DNA of 64,000 bases from the NCBI GenBank assembly GCA_030142905.1, contig JASJOG010000033.1:1116001-1180000 (forward strand), given 5' to 3'. Each line of letters opens with the position of its first letter. The first letter of the stretch is position 1. The translations under genes and the position numbers were made by a program. Of the stretch, positions 11,425-21,396 are shown one piece after another. This DNA comes from Heliopora coerulea (Eukaryota > Cnidaria > Anthozoa > Scleralcyonacea > Helioporidae). A model generated the notes under the pieces. The model searched no databases. It was given only the letters and a program-made list of their open reading frames with translations, and was not told the DNA's origin.

Positions 11425-12334
11425 ATAGTGAAAGAGGCAAGTCGAAAAGTTTTAAAACATGTTTACTGTCGTTTCGTTGCGGCGTGCAACATCTTCAGAG
11501 TGTAGGTTTACAGGGATGAGAAAAAAACTATATATATATGAATCTATAATTACATATTGGAATAATTAGACGGCTAACCAATAGAAAACTGGGAGACGTG
11601 ACAGGAAGCGACACGCATTCGGAAGAGGAAAGCATTAGAATAGAGAAAGAGGTGTGGAAGAGATATTTTCGTTGAGGGACGGTTTGTATTTAGAAATAAG
11701 TAAACTCTCACAAATGAGGAGTTCAAAGTTAGAGGAAGACCTGCAGGAAGAAATGATGGAAAAATCGTTGGGAGAAATGGCGTGATTAGTCTGGCGATTA
11801 TGAGCCTGGATACTGGAAGTAGGAAACGAAGTGGTTGTTCGTTTCTTACCCGTCAAAGGCGAAACCCTCCATGTGTTCTGAGATACCCGTGTGTAAGTGG
11901 CGTCTTGTTTGGCCCAAATACAATGCTCCACAGCACTGAAACGTATATTTGTAGACAACCCGCCATCTCATAACTATACCAACATTTAACTCTAACAGGC
12001 TCTAGACCAGGCAGGTTGTCTAGACAGGCTCTAGACAACACGCGATCTCATTAACATGGGGGTCCGGTCCTTGAAAGGGAAGAAGCCAGACAACCGTCTT
12101 CCAGATTGAAAAATAAAACGCAAAGTAACTTTTGGGAAAGCAGATGAACATAGTTTAGAGACCTGTGTTTGGATCTGTAGAGCATGTGATCCTGTGAAAG
12201 GAAGCTTAAAATAGATGATATTTTTCGGAGGAGAATCAGAATCTTTTGTGGGGGGACAGAACAGACGATGAAGAAAAAGACGGATGCAGCGATCAAGAAA
12301 AATCTCATGATAACCATTCATAAGCAAAAATTTC
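11425..12334 (-). repeat. PLE left inverted arm
   Basis: This is the reverse complement of 13342-14253, nearly perfect over about 910 bp. The peptides encoded by the arms differ by one residue (CLAS against CLVS), and the arms differ in length by about 2 bp. Confidence 0.93.
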
Positions 12335-12371
12335 GAAATTCAAGCCACCTCGAAATTCAAGCCACTTTTAT

Positions 12372-13642
12372 CCGACCCGCTGAAGACAACGCTTCGCCGA
12401 GAACAACACCTGCGCAACTTCCTGCTCTCTCTTAAGAAGGACAACATAATCTCTGAGGAACTATACGAACGTTTAACTCCAACAGGCTCTAGACCAGGCA
12501 TTTTATACGGCTTACCTAAGGTGCACAAAGCTAACCTTCCATTTAGACCTATTCTTTCTGCCATCTCAACTCACTCTTATAACCTTTCTAAATTTCTCGT
12601 TTCTATTCTCACACCTCTCTTAAGCAGTCCTTTTATAATTTCCGATACGTTTTCTTTCCTTGAGGAGTTACGTGCTTCTAACCTTGATACTAATAACATA
12701 TTTATGGCGAGCTTTGATGTTAACTCGCTTTTTGCTAACGTTCCACTAGACGAGACCATTGACATTATTGTTAATAAAGCTTTTGAGAATGCCACTCTTT
12801 ACCATGACTTTTCCGTTTTTCAATTACGTAAATTGTTATGTTTAGGTGTTAAGAATGGTCATTTTTTATTTAACAACTCACTCTACGAACAAGTCGATGG
12901 TGTGGGCATGGGCTCCCCTCTTGGTCCTTTATTTGCTAATATCTTCTTGGCTTTCCACGAAAGTAGTTGGTTAACCAACTGCCCTCTAGAATTTAAACCA
13001 CTTTTCTTTCGTCGTTATATTGATGATTGTTTTGTTGTTTTTCGCTCTCGTAATCATGTTCATCCTTTTCTAGATTATCTCAACTCATAGCATCCGAATA
13101 TTACGTTTACTAGTGAGTTAGAAATTGATTCTACACTTACTTTTTTGGACACTTTGATTGATCGTTCTTATGGTTTTTCCACTTCGGTTTATCGGAAACC
13201 TACTTTTACCGGTTTGTTCACTAGTTTTGATAGTTTTATTCCGTTATCGTACAAGCGTGGTCTCGTCTATACTCTACTTGATCGCTACTTTAAAATATGC
13301 TCTTCCTTTCACCACTTTCACGCTGAAGTTCTTAAACTTAAGAAATTTTTGCTTATGAATGGTTATCATGAGATTTTTCTTGATCGCTGCATCCGTCTTT
13401 TTCTTCATCGTCTGTTCTGTCCCCCCACAAAAGATTCTGATTCTCCTCCGAAAAATATCATCTATTTTAAGCTTCCTTTCACAGGATCACATGCTCTACA
13501 GATCCAAACACAGGTCTCTAAACTATGTTCATCTGCTTTCCCAAAAGTTACTTTGCGTTTTATTTTTCAATCTGGAAGACGGTTGTCTGGTTTCTTCCCT
13601 TTCAAGGACCGGACCCCCATGTTAATGAGATCGCGTGTTGTC
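12372..13642 (+). pseudogene. Penelope-type reverse transcriptase, 5' truncated
   Basis: The frame starts at about 12372 (LKTTLRREQHLRNFL..) and reads LYGLPKVHK, RPILSA, motif A ASFDVNSLFANVPLDETI, motif B GMGSPLGPLFANIFLA and motif C FRRYIDDCFVVF. The YRKPTFTGLF thumb segment and FKDRTPMLMRSRVV, which leads into the endonuclease, follow. This order is characteristic of Penelope-like elements, whose RT is related to telomerase. One in-frame TAG lies at about 13088-13090 between motif C and TFLDTLIDR; the frame is otherwise open. The N-terminus is missing. A non-functional copy is the likely reading. Confidence 0.9.
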
Positions 13643-13722
13643 TAGAGCCTGTCTAGACAACCTGCCTGGTCTAGAGCCTGTTAGAGTTAAATGTTGGTAT
13701 AGTTATGAGATGGCGGGTTGTC
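13643..13722. other. 80-bp templated insertion between RT and endonuclease
   Basis: The segment is bracketed by near-identical ATGAGATcGCGtGTTGTC (13625-13642) and ATGAGATgGCGgGTTGTC (13705-13722). Its part at 13663-13702 is the reverse complement of the RT coding stretch 12461-12500 with three mismatches. Skipping it would join RSRVV to YKYTFQCCG. Its length (80 bp) shifts the frame. The same insert is in the left arm, so it predates the inverted duplication. Confidence 0.8.
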
Positions 13723-14041
13723 TACAAATATACGTTTCAGTGCTGTGGAGCATTGTATTTGGGCCAAACAAGACGCCACTTACACACGGGTATCTCAGAA
13801 CACATGGAGGGTTTCGCCTTTGACGGGTAAGAAACGAACAACCACTTCGTTTCCTACTTCCAGTATCCAGGCTCATAATCGCCAGACTAATCACGCCATT
13901 TCTCCCAACGATTTTTCCATCATTTCTTCCTGCAGGTCTTCCTCTAACTTTGAACTCCTCATTTGTGAGAGTTTACTTATTTCTAAATACAAACCGTCCC
14001 TCAACGAAAATATCTCTTCCACACCTCTTTCTCTATTCTAA
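13723..14041 (+). pseudogene. GIY-YIG endonuclease remnant of PLE
   Basis: Split over two frames it reads QCCGALYLGQTRRHLHT (the Y-x-G-x-T and R part of the GIY-YIG fold) and then SPLTGKKRTTTSFPTSSIQ, NHAISPNDFSIISS, NFELLICESLLISKYKPSLN and ISSTPLSLF. The ICESLLI glutamate and KPSLN ending match the C-terminus of PLE endonucleases. A frameshift and the 80-bp upstream insert break the frame. Confidence 0.82.
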
Positions 14042-14549
14042 TGCTTTCCTCTTCCGAATGCGTGTCGCTTCCTGTCACGTCTCCCAGTTTTCTATTGGTT
14101 AGCCGTCTAATTATTCCAATATGTAATTATAGATTCATATATATATATAGTTTTTTTCTCATCCCTGTAAACCTACACTCTGAAGATGTTGCACGCCGCA
14201 ACGAAACGACAGTAAACATGTTTTAAAACTTTTCGACTTGCCTCTTTCACTATGGCGATACACTTTAGAATTCTGAGCTGGTCTCTGATCTTTATATTAC
14301 GTTGCAGATACTCAACAAATATTGTCCAAAAAAGATAAGATTAGTTAAGTTCGCCATTGTGTTTTGCTTTTTAAAAAAAAAACAAAAAGCTGGTGCTGCT
14401 AAGGGTACCATTTGCGTTTCGCACCATTTAGAAATCGTTTTCAAATCACTGCGGCTGAAGTTGAATTTCGATCCAATGCCGTGTGAACACAACGGATTTT
14501 GTGACTTTTTAGCGCAGTTTTCAAATCGCCTCGGCGTCATGTGAACAGG

Positions 14550-15282
14550 GTCGTACGGTCCGCCTAAATTCGGGCATTTTTTTGTTGTAACTTAAAATTC
14601 GGGGAAATCTTTCCTTGCCTTCCCCCAAACAAACCTGGGCTCGCGCGCCAATGTCTGTATATAGTGAGGCCATTTCAAGGACAGTTTAAAAGCAGTTCTG
14701 ATCAGATTGCAGATCCAGGGAGCTGGTATTGGTTCAGAAAAGGCAGTATTAGACAGCACTGATAAGTTATTGCTGCTGTTTTCAATGATGAATATACCTC
14801 ATTTGGTCACATCCCTTGCCGGAAGCATTGTCACGATATTCCACCAACAAAACAAGGAGGCTGAGGCGAGCACGGGCAATCCAATATGTTTAGTTTGAAT
14901 GAGAGTGCAGTGGTTGACAGTGATATATTATTGGATTTGGTTGGATTGACGTTATTGTACGACGAGGACAAATTAGCTGTGTTGGTTGTTATAGAAACAA
15001 TCTGAGGCCCAAAATTTGGTCGCAAAACAAGCGTGCCTGTTGAAGGTGAATTTAGATGGCCAGTCGAAAGACAGAAAAGATTCATTGGTTACGGTATGCT
15101 CAAATATGTCTTTCCACTCAAATGTATAATTGGTCGTGCCAGTGCAAAAATTGTTGATGAAAGCAACAAGGACATTGTGCCACTCACAAAAATTAAGTCG
15201 ACGAACGAATTGAAATATGATCCCATCTTTATAGAAAACCCTTGCATCATATCCATCAAACCTGCTAACGTCATTGGAACCA
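14550..15282. other. Gene-free stretch
   Basis: Short frames on both strands have no recognised motif. Probably old repeat sequence before the palindrome at 15320. Confidence 0.35.
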
Positions 15283-15477
15283 TGAAATAAAAGAGTACTG
15301 CGTAGGCACTGTTGAAATCTAAGTGAAATAATCGGAAAGATCTGAGTAATGCCGAAATGTAAAGAGTAGTTTTCTAACGTTTCGAGCGAAGGCCCTTCGT
15401 CAGAGCCTTCGCTCGAAACGTTAGAAAACTACTCTTTACATTTCGGCATTACTCAGACCTTTCCAATTATTTCAATT
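15283..15477. repeat. Palindromic dispersed repeat
   Basis: Arms at about 15320-15393 and 15405-15477 are inverted copies around GAGCGAAGGC / GCCTTCGCTC with an 11-nt spacer; the inner 50 bp are nearly perfect. The flank 15283-15370 recurs in opposite orientation at about 25785-25885. The minus strand reads CTCTGACGAAGGG..CGAAACG, resembling the tails of palindromic retroelements. Confidence 0.8.
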
Positions 15478-15833
15478 GGAACTTTAGAAGTGATCAAGTG
15501 AACATACCAAGCCAGGAGTAAAGCTGCGTTTCTCTACCGGTGTACGCTAAAAGATGGCACTACGGCAGTCATAACAAAGTCATATGAAAATCTTGCGCAA
15601 CCATTTAATTTTCACGATGACTCACGGGAAAATGCCTGCTGAGTTGATTGAATAGTCTCGACTCAACGCATTCAAGGTTCGTTCACAATGTACTGGAACA
15701 AGTGTTCGTAACCATGTACCGTAATGCACAGAATTTGGCCAGGTATATTTTATGTTAACTTATCGTTCACAATAAACACATCGCGCGTCACATTGCCCTA
15801 ATCGTATCATTCGTATGCCCTAAAGGCTAGTTT

Positions 15834-16075
15834 CCATATAATCGCTGACGATCGCTGTTGATCGCTGTCGATCGCCAGCGATCATGAGCGATCGACAGCG
15901 ATTATATGGAAACACTTTTCAGCGATCCAGCGATCGTGAGCGATCCCCGGCGATCGCGATCGCTGACGATCGCTGAGATAGAAAATGTTCTATCTCAGCG
16001 ATCGTTAGCGATCGTCAGCGATCCACAGCGATCGTCAGCGATTATATGGAAACAAAATTCAGCGATCCAGCGATC
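15834..16075. repeat. Left TIR and GATCGC subterminal array
   Basis: Twenty or so GCGATC/GATCGC words lie in both orientations, with internal copies of ATTATATGGAAAC (15900-15912, 16040-16052). A hairpin TGAGATAGAAAATGTTCTATCTCA lies near 15974-15997. Likely binding sites for the element's own DNA-binding protein (inference). Confidence 0.8.
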
Positions 16076-16163
16076 GAAACGATCCCAAAATGCATCATTT
16101 TCTGTTGACATTGTGACGTTCAGGCATTTGTCTTCAATTAACCACGTGCTTCGAAGATAGAAC

Positions 16164-17033
16164 ATGGCGAGTTTTTCCACAGAAGAGTTCATGGAAGAAA
16201 TTCACAAATATGAATGTTTATACAATCGATACTGCAAAGAGTATAAAGACAAGTTCAAAAAACTCAACGCTTGGAAGGCCGTAAGCGACAAATTTGGTTT
16301 AGAACCGTCGACAGCCGAAGCCAAATTTAAAAATATTAGAACGGCGTACGGACGATGGTTGAAGAAGAGGAAGAACACTCCGTCTGGTTCGGGCAGAGAC
16401 GCCATCCAAATGCCAGTAGAGTTTGTGAATTTAGACTGGCTACAGACACGCATAGAGAGTCGGTAAACAACTACAAATGTGGGCACAACACAGTCCCTGG
16501 AATCTTCTCCTTCGACCAGCTGTCGTTCATCAACGCCAGTGGATCTCGAAGAAGTCGAGGTGATTACACAGAATGAGACAAATGAAATTGTGCTTGATGA
16601 AGATGAGGAGTGCCACGACAGAGATGAATCTATTTTAAAAACTCCAACAAGCCATATCAGCAAAACCGGGACGCAGAGTAGTTCGGCAAACAAAAATGTC
16701 AAACATTAGGGGAAACAAAAAAAAGTAAATAGGGTCTCCTCAGAAGACGTAGATCGTGCAATTTTCCAAACAGCAAACTCCCTTAACGAGCACATGAAAC
16801 GAAGTGCACAGAAGAGGAAGGTGGAAGAGGACGACGACGAAGAAGGTCTGTTTTGCCGAAGTCTAGTACCTCGTCTGCGACGACTTGCCCCACAGAGTAG
16901 AGCAATGATTCGATTGCAAATCGAACAGGTGTTCTATCATGCCGAATTTCCACCTACAGCAACTCCAACAACTTATGGTGGACAAGCTCATCCAACTGTT
17001 GACAATACTGTGAACACTTACTATACATTATAA
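16164..17033 (+). pseudogene. Harbinger MADF/BESS DNA-binding protein, two in-frame stops
   Basis: One frame of 290 codons starts at ATG 16164 and is interrupted by TAA at 16464-16466 and TAG at 16707-16709. The first 100 residues form a MADF (Myb/SANT-like) domain: FMEEIHKYECLYNRYCKEY, AWKAVSDKFG, AEAKFKNIRTAYGRWLKKRK. A Ser/Thr- and acidic-rich linker follows. Near the end EEGLFCRSLVPRLRRLAP..RLQIEQVF is a BESS motif. In PIF/Harbinger elements this partner binds subterminal DNA and brings the transposase to it. Both stops lie in the linker, so a short unseen intron or read-through cannot be excluded, but no good splice pair was found. Confidence 0.8.
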
Positions 17034-17555
17034 TTTTATAGTTAATTTCTTTTAAACATTTGTTTGGATGATGATATGTATGTGATATTTTGTTGAGTGT
17101 GATATGAAAATATAAAAATATTATATTATACATATAAATAATTTTCTGAGTGCAATAAAAAAATATTTTAAAACCATAATAATTAATCATATTATAAACG
17201 TTCAGGAAACAGTGATTTTTTTACTGAGCACAATATGAAAAATATAGCAATATATAAACCCACAGGGATGAGAGGTTTCATTAACTTTGCTAGATCATGC
17301 AAAAAAGTAAGGGAGATAAACATTCAATAAAATTCCATAAAATATTTTTTTATTTAAATTAACACACAAATGTTTTTTTTTTATTTAAATTGGCCTACAC
17401 TTTAAATCTTTATTACAGTTAAAAATTTATAATGGTAATTGAACTGAGTGGAGTGCAATTTGGTCTGAACTCTGAAATCAAACATGTGATTACAGTTTGA
17501 TTATTATTATATATTTGATTATATATTAAGTTTTTGTCTATTAATTGTTCCCTGT

Positions 17556-18657
17556 TTATGAATCAATTATATGGCCACAACTTCTTACATGCCTGTATTG
17601 CCATTCAACTGCACCCTCTTCACTATTAAAATAGTCCATTAAAGCTGACCTGGCAGCATTGGAATCATATGTGTATCTATTGCCCCCTATATGTTGCAAG
17701 TTATTTAGGGCTCCTTCATCACCTTGCACAATATCCCTCCAGTCCCCAGGGATAACCTTGCCATCAGATGTTGAGTCAACAAAGCCAGCAGGAACATAGA
17801 ATGCATTGTCAGTTAGCTGGAGGTAATTATGGAGGCAAGCAGTTGCTTTTACCATTGCCTCTACAGTCTCAACACTTGCATGGATTGGTCGGCCGTAGAT
17901 ACGCCATCTGGCTGCAAGAATACCAAAAGAATTCTCAATTGTCCTTCTAGCCCTTGATAACCGGTAATTGAAAATTCTCTGTGATTCATCAAGATGTCTT
18001 CCAGGGTAGGGTTTCATCAGCCATGGCTTCAATGGAAAAATTTCATCACCAACCAAAGCATAAGGAAGACTTAAAGATCCCACTTCTCTAGGTTGTGGTA
18101 TGTTGAAAGATAATGGGCCATTATTAAACATTTCACCAAACAGTGACTGCTGTAGAATGGCTGCATCATTTTCCCTTCCATAGCTGCCTATATCAATCAT
18201 TGAAAAACAATACTTTGCATCACATATGGCCAAAAGTACAATGCTGTGGAAATTCTTGTAGTTGTAAAATGAAGAGCCAGCATTTCTAGGGCAAATAATA
18301 TTAACATGCTTGCCATCCAGAGCTCCCAAACAGTTTGGAAAATTCCACTGTTCCTCAAACTCTGTTGCAATGGTTATCCAGTCATGGTTGCAGTTAGGCA
18401 CTTTCATGTACACATCTTTCAAAGCTGCCCAGATTCCTTCACAAGCTTCCCTTATGATCTTGGAGACTGTAGCCCTACCAACTCTAAAAGTGAATGACTG
18501 TGTGGCTTGTGAGTCACCTGCTGCAAGATACCGCAGACATAAACACAGGCGTTCTCTTGCTGAAATTGCCATTCTGGACCTGCAGTGTTGTTTGGTGATA
18601 TATGGGGCAACCAGGTTAAGTAGGTCTTCAAACCTCTCAGGAGTCATTCTGATAAAC
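17556..18657 (-). CDS. Harbinger transposase exon 2 (catalytic core)
   Basis: The acceptor on the minus strand is ATCTGCAG|GTTTATCAG. It holds all three catalytic acidic residues and ends GHIIDS-stop. Confidence 0.92.
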
Positions 18658-19259
18658 CTGCAGATGATTAAAAAAATAAATATGTGATACATATATAAAA
18701 ATTAAAACAGATGAAGGTTATCCAAATAATGCTGCAAGAAAGATCCATTCATTATTTGCTTTAACAAAATATCCTTCCTAAGCATGACAATGTTAACAAT
18801 GAATGTTGACCAAATTGTATTAAAAGTTGGCAACTGTTTCGAAGAGGAACCGGAACAAGCCAGCACAAACATTAAAACAGTATAATTATGTTCTATGTAT
18901 ATTTTAATACTGGAGATGTTGTAATATATATTATGACCTAAAGGTAATTTATACGATAATGATTGTCATTAGGCAAAATATTTAACAAAGGGCCACTGTC
19001 AAGATTAAAGGGAGGAAGGGACAAGACATAAAGCAATAAAAACTTTGACTCACCTGAAAAAATACTCTCTATCGAATAGGCGAAGCTCTTCGAAGAGTGT
19101 GTGATAAATTCCTCGCCGTCCCCTTTCTTCAAAAATCCTCCGAACCCAAAAACAATGATTCCTTCTATTTTCGTGGGCTAGCCGCCGTTTCATAAATAAA
19201 AGGAGCAAAAGATTCGCTTCGAGCAATATCGTTTCGTTTATATCTTCTTCTCCCTCCAT
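17556..19259 (-). CDS. Harbinger DDE transposase (2 exons, 435 aa)
   Basis: Exon 1 (19259-19054) and exon 2 (18657-17556) join through a GT-AG intron (CAG|GTGAGT to CTGCAG|GTTT), giving ..REYFFRFIRMTPERFEDLL.. as in HARBI1-like nucleases. Joined length is 1308 bp with stop, or 435 residues, normal for the family. The catalytic triad is visible: D in GALDGKHV, D in GSYGRENDAAIL and E in RRTIENSFGILAARW. A helix-turn-helix-like stretch ISARERLCLCLRYLAAGDS with ATVSKIIREA precedes the core. No frame break is seen. It should cut and join the TAA-flanked ends with its DNA-binding partner, which is broken in this copy; activity would then need the partner in trans. Confidence 0.93.
19054..19259 (-). 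CDS. Harbinger transposase exon 1
   Basis: The start codon is at 19259-19257 (MEGEEDINE..). The donor is TTTTTCAG|GTGAGTCAA. It contains the basic FMKRRLAHENRRNHCFWVR segment common at the N-terminus of HARBI1-like proteins. Confidence 0.88.
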
Positions 19260-19407
19260 TTTTCAAACAAGCGATGAAGACATGCGCTGCCTGCGCATAA
19301 AATGTATCGGTACTGTGACCACTTTAACCGATGGCTCATGTTTTCCTGCGGTGTCTGCTGAACAATAAATAATCCGGCACAAGAAGGCGCTGGGATACAA
19401 TGAATTG

Positions 19408-19517
19408 AGCGATCATATGGAAACAAACTCAAGCGATCGTTGGCGATCGTCAGCGATCCTTCGCTTCAATGATTTCAGCGATCCGGCGATCGTCAGCGAT
19501 TATATGGAAACTAGCCT
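19408..19517. repeat. Right TIR and GATCGC subterminal array
   Basis: Mirror of the left end: GCGATC words, an internal CATATGGAAAC copy at 19413-19424 and the terminal TIR ending CTAGCCT at 19517. Confidence 0.85.
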
Positions 19518-19520
19518 TAA

Positions 19521-21329
19521 CGCCCCAAAAATAGCCCCATATTTCCGCTACTGTTCACACAATACGTGTAACCCGTGGCGCTATAATCCATGTGTTCAGC
19601 ATGAACAGTTTTCTCTGCCACAGACTATGTGAGTTGTGAAGAGGACGAGTTGACAGAAATTAGTCGATGCTGTTTGAAATTTTGAGGCGTAAGTGGGTAC
19701 GATTTATTCAGAGTTCGCATCTATTGAGAACGGACCCTTTATCGTGGCTGTGGTATATCTCACATCATCAGAATAGATCACCAGAATTTTATATGAGATT
19801 TTTTGATCTATCATATTCAATTTGTTATGTTCCAGCTTACTGTTAATTATGTTTCTGCTGGGATTCTGTAGATAGCATTGCATACCGTACTTTTATTATT
19901 CTGTCAATATGTCCGACAGATTGATGCAGTGCTGACACAAACAGTCTACTGCTTGCCGATGCCGACAATTCTAAATAATATGTTGGTATCAGCAAAGGTA
20001 GCAAGGACTTTAGCCGGCCGGTCACTACTTTACGATTGTATACTTGTGGCTACCCTCCCCGGTTCCCACTGGCGGCAGCTTCTTAGTTCTTCAGTTAAAC
20101 AGGCTTTGTTACTCACGCTTCTAAGCCGAATCAATTCACTGGACGAGAACAAAGAAATTACTGTCGCGCAACGCAAGTTTTGACCTCGCTTGTCGTATTG
20201 TATAAGCAGACATTGAGATCAACTGTTATGTGAAATATTCCTGGGCGAGGAAAAAAAAGTCCCGCGCGGTTATAGTGTTTTAGTCTTCGTCGTTCATGTA
20301 AGTCTTTTACTCTCGTATTTTCGGAGTAGGGTAAGGCGAAAGAGGAATATGTTACCCTAAAAGTCAGTGCATTGTTGGGGGCAGCCTGTATTTTTCACAT
20401 GAATGATAGTAATTTCGAGTAAGCTTAGGTAAGTAATAACTGGAAAATGTAAGTTTTAGTTATTACATCAGTCCAGCCTGTTATTTCTCTTCGACGTCGT
20501 CCGGACCAGATACTTTTCCTCTCCTGCGCTATCATAGTCTGCTCTGAGGAACGTGAACCATCATACTAGGCTGTCATGCAATATCAGCTTTCCACTGCCA
20601 GCTTTTGCACTTCACTATTTGGAAGTCAAATTTATAACGGTCCCAGAGGCAAGCGGCTTGGCTTGACTTAGTCTTGCAATGCGTTGGTTAAGATGTGTTC
20701 ATCAACTGGCGGGTACAAGTCATGCAAAATGTACCGAACTCGGTACTTTATAGCACGTGAATTTTCATGTGTCCCAAGACGATCTGTTAATACTATGCTA
20801 ATGACAAGTGTGAACAAAGTACTACATAGCTGTTACGTATATCTTTTCCATCGTTTGCCGAACAGAAGATCTTTGTTACTTGAATGAGGGGGCGTGATCT
20901 TTATAAAAATAAAACAAGGCATCTAAATTTATACTTTGCCTACATAGAAGACGGTGACTCCGTTATGTGATGTTATCTTCCTGGTTTTGCTCTCATCAGC
21001 CACAGTTCTTGAAACAAATTGCCTATCAAGGCAGTCATAATTTAACTGTTCGGGAGGATAATCGTTTTGTATCGATTTGTCAATGTTTACCATCGGTTTC
21101 CTGGACTAATTTTGCCATTCCCCGGATCAAATAACATTGGTTGTCACAAGTAGTCTTTTCATCCAAGACGACAGCCAGGGGTTGATCGTTCTAGTCGAGT
21201 TTAAATTGGCAGGGATTTTGGTTCAACGGAGACACGCGTTCTTACCTTGCTTGACGCAACTTCCTAGCGTGTAACGTGTCTGAAGCTTGGCCATATCGCT
21301 GAAAGGGATTGTTATTGTACGCCAGAATA
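19521..21329. other. Gene-free stretch upstream of the collagen gene
   Basis: No exon is recognised. It should contain the collagen promoter, but I see no convincing TATA box or initiator near 21250-21329. Many small open frames lack motifs. Confidence 0.35.
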
Positions 21330-21396
21330 ATGAAAAGAAAGGCTTTATTGTTCACATTGCTTGCTTTATCATTATTCTACTGCACTTACTGTCAGG
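21330..21396 (+). CDS. Collagen exon 1: signal peptide
   Basis: ATG then a KRK n-region and a Leu/Phe/Ala-rich hydrophobic core ending ..YCTYCQ. The donor is CAGG|GTGAGT, phase 1. The start was chosen because it is the first ATG of a frame that yields a typical secretion signal and splices in phase to exon 2. Confidence 0.82.

Larger units (their letters stand above)
13342..14253 (+). repeat. PLE right inverted arm
   Basis: It covers the RT C-terminus, the endonuclease and a 3' tail. The tail has a TATATA run near 14138 and a hammerhead-like core (CTGAAGA at 14180-14186, GAAA at 14203-14206) without a matching stem I. Partner of 11425-12334. Confidence 0.93.
11428..14299 (+). mobile_element. 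Penelope-like element with inverted-repeat ends
   Basis: The element carries a Penelope-type reverse transcriptase and a GIY-YIG endonuclease remnant in + orientation. Its 3' part (13342-14253) is repeated in inverted orientation at its left end (about 11425-12334). The target CGTTGCAGATA occurs at both sides (11417-11427 and 14300-14310), so the whole palindrome seems to have entered as one unit. Penelope-like elements are known to carry LTR-like repeats in direct or inverted order and to be 5' truncated. Here the coding part starts abruptly at about 12372, after a 37-bp filler that contains a repeated AAATTCAAGCCAC. Confidence 0.88.
11020..14549. mobile_element. Older element split by the Penelope-like insertion
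   Basis: CCTGTTCACAC at 11020 is matched in inverted orientation by GTGAACAGG ending at 14549, with weak similarity inside. Removing the PLE and one 11-bp duplication leaves about 650 bp. No target duplication is visible, so the boundaries are tentative. Confidence 0.4.
15834..19517. mobile_element. PIF/Harbinger DNA transposon, complete
   Basis: Perfect inverted ends begin AGGCTAGTTTCCATATAATC and continue through CGCTGACGATCGC. They are flanked by the target TAA (15831-15833 and 19518-19520), the expected 3-bp TWA duplication. Inside are the two genes of this superfamily in convergent order: a MADF/BESS DNA-binding protein on + and a DDE transposase on -. Ends, duplication and transposase are intact, which suggests recent insertion. 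Confidence 0.95.
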
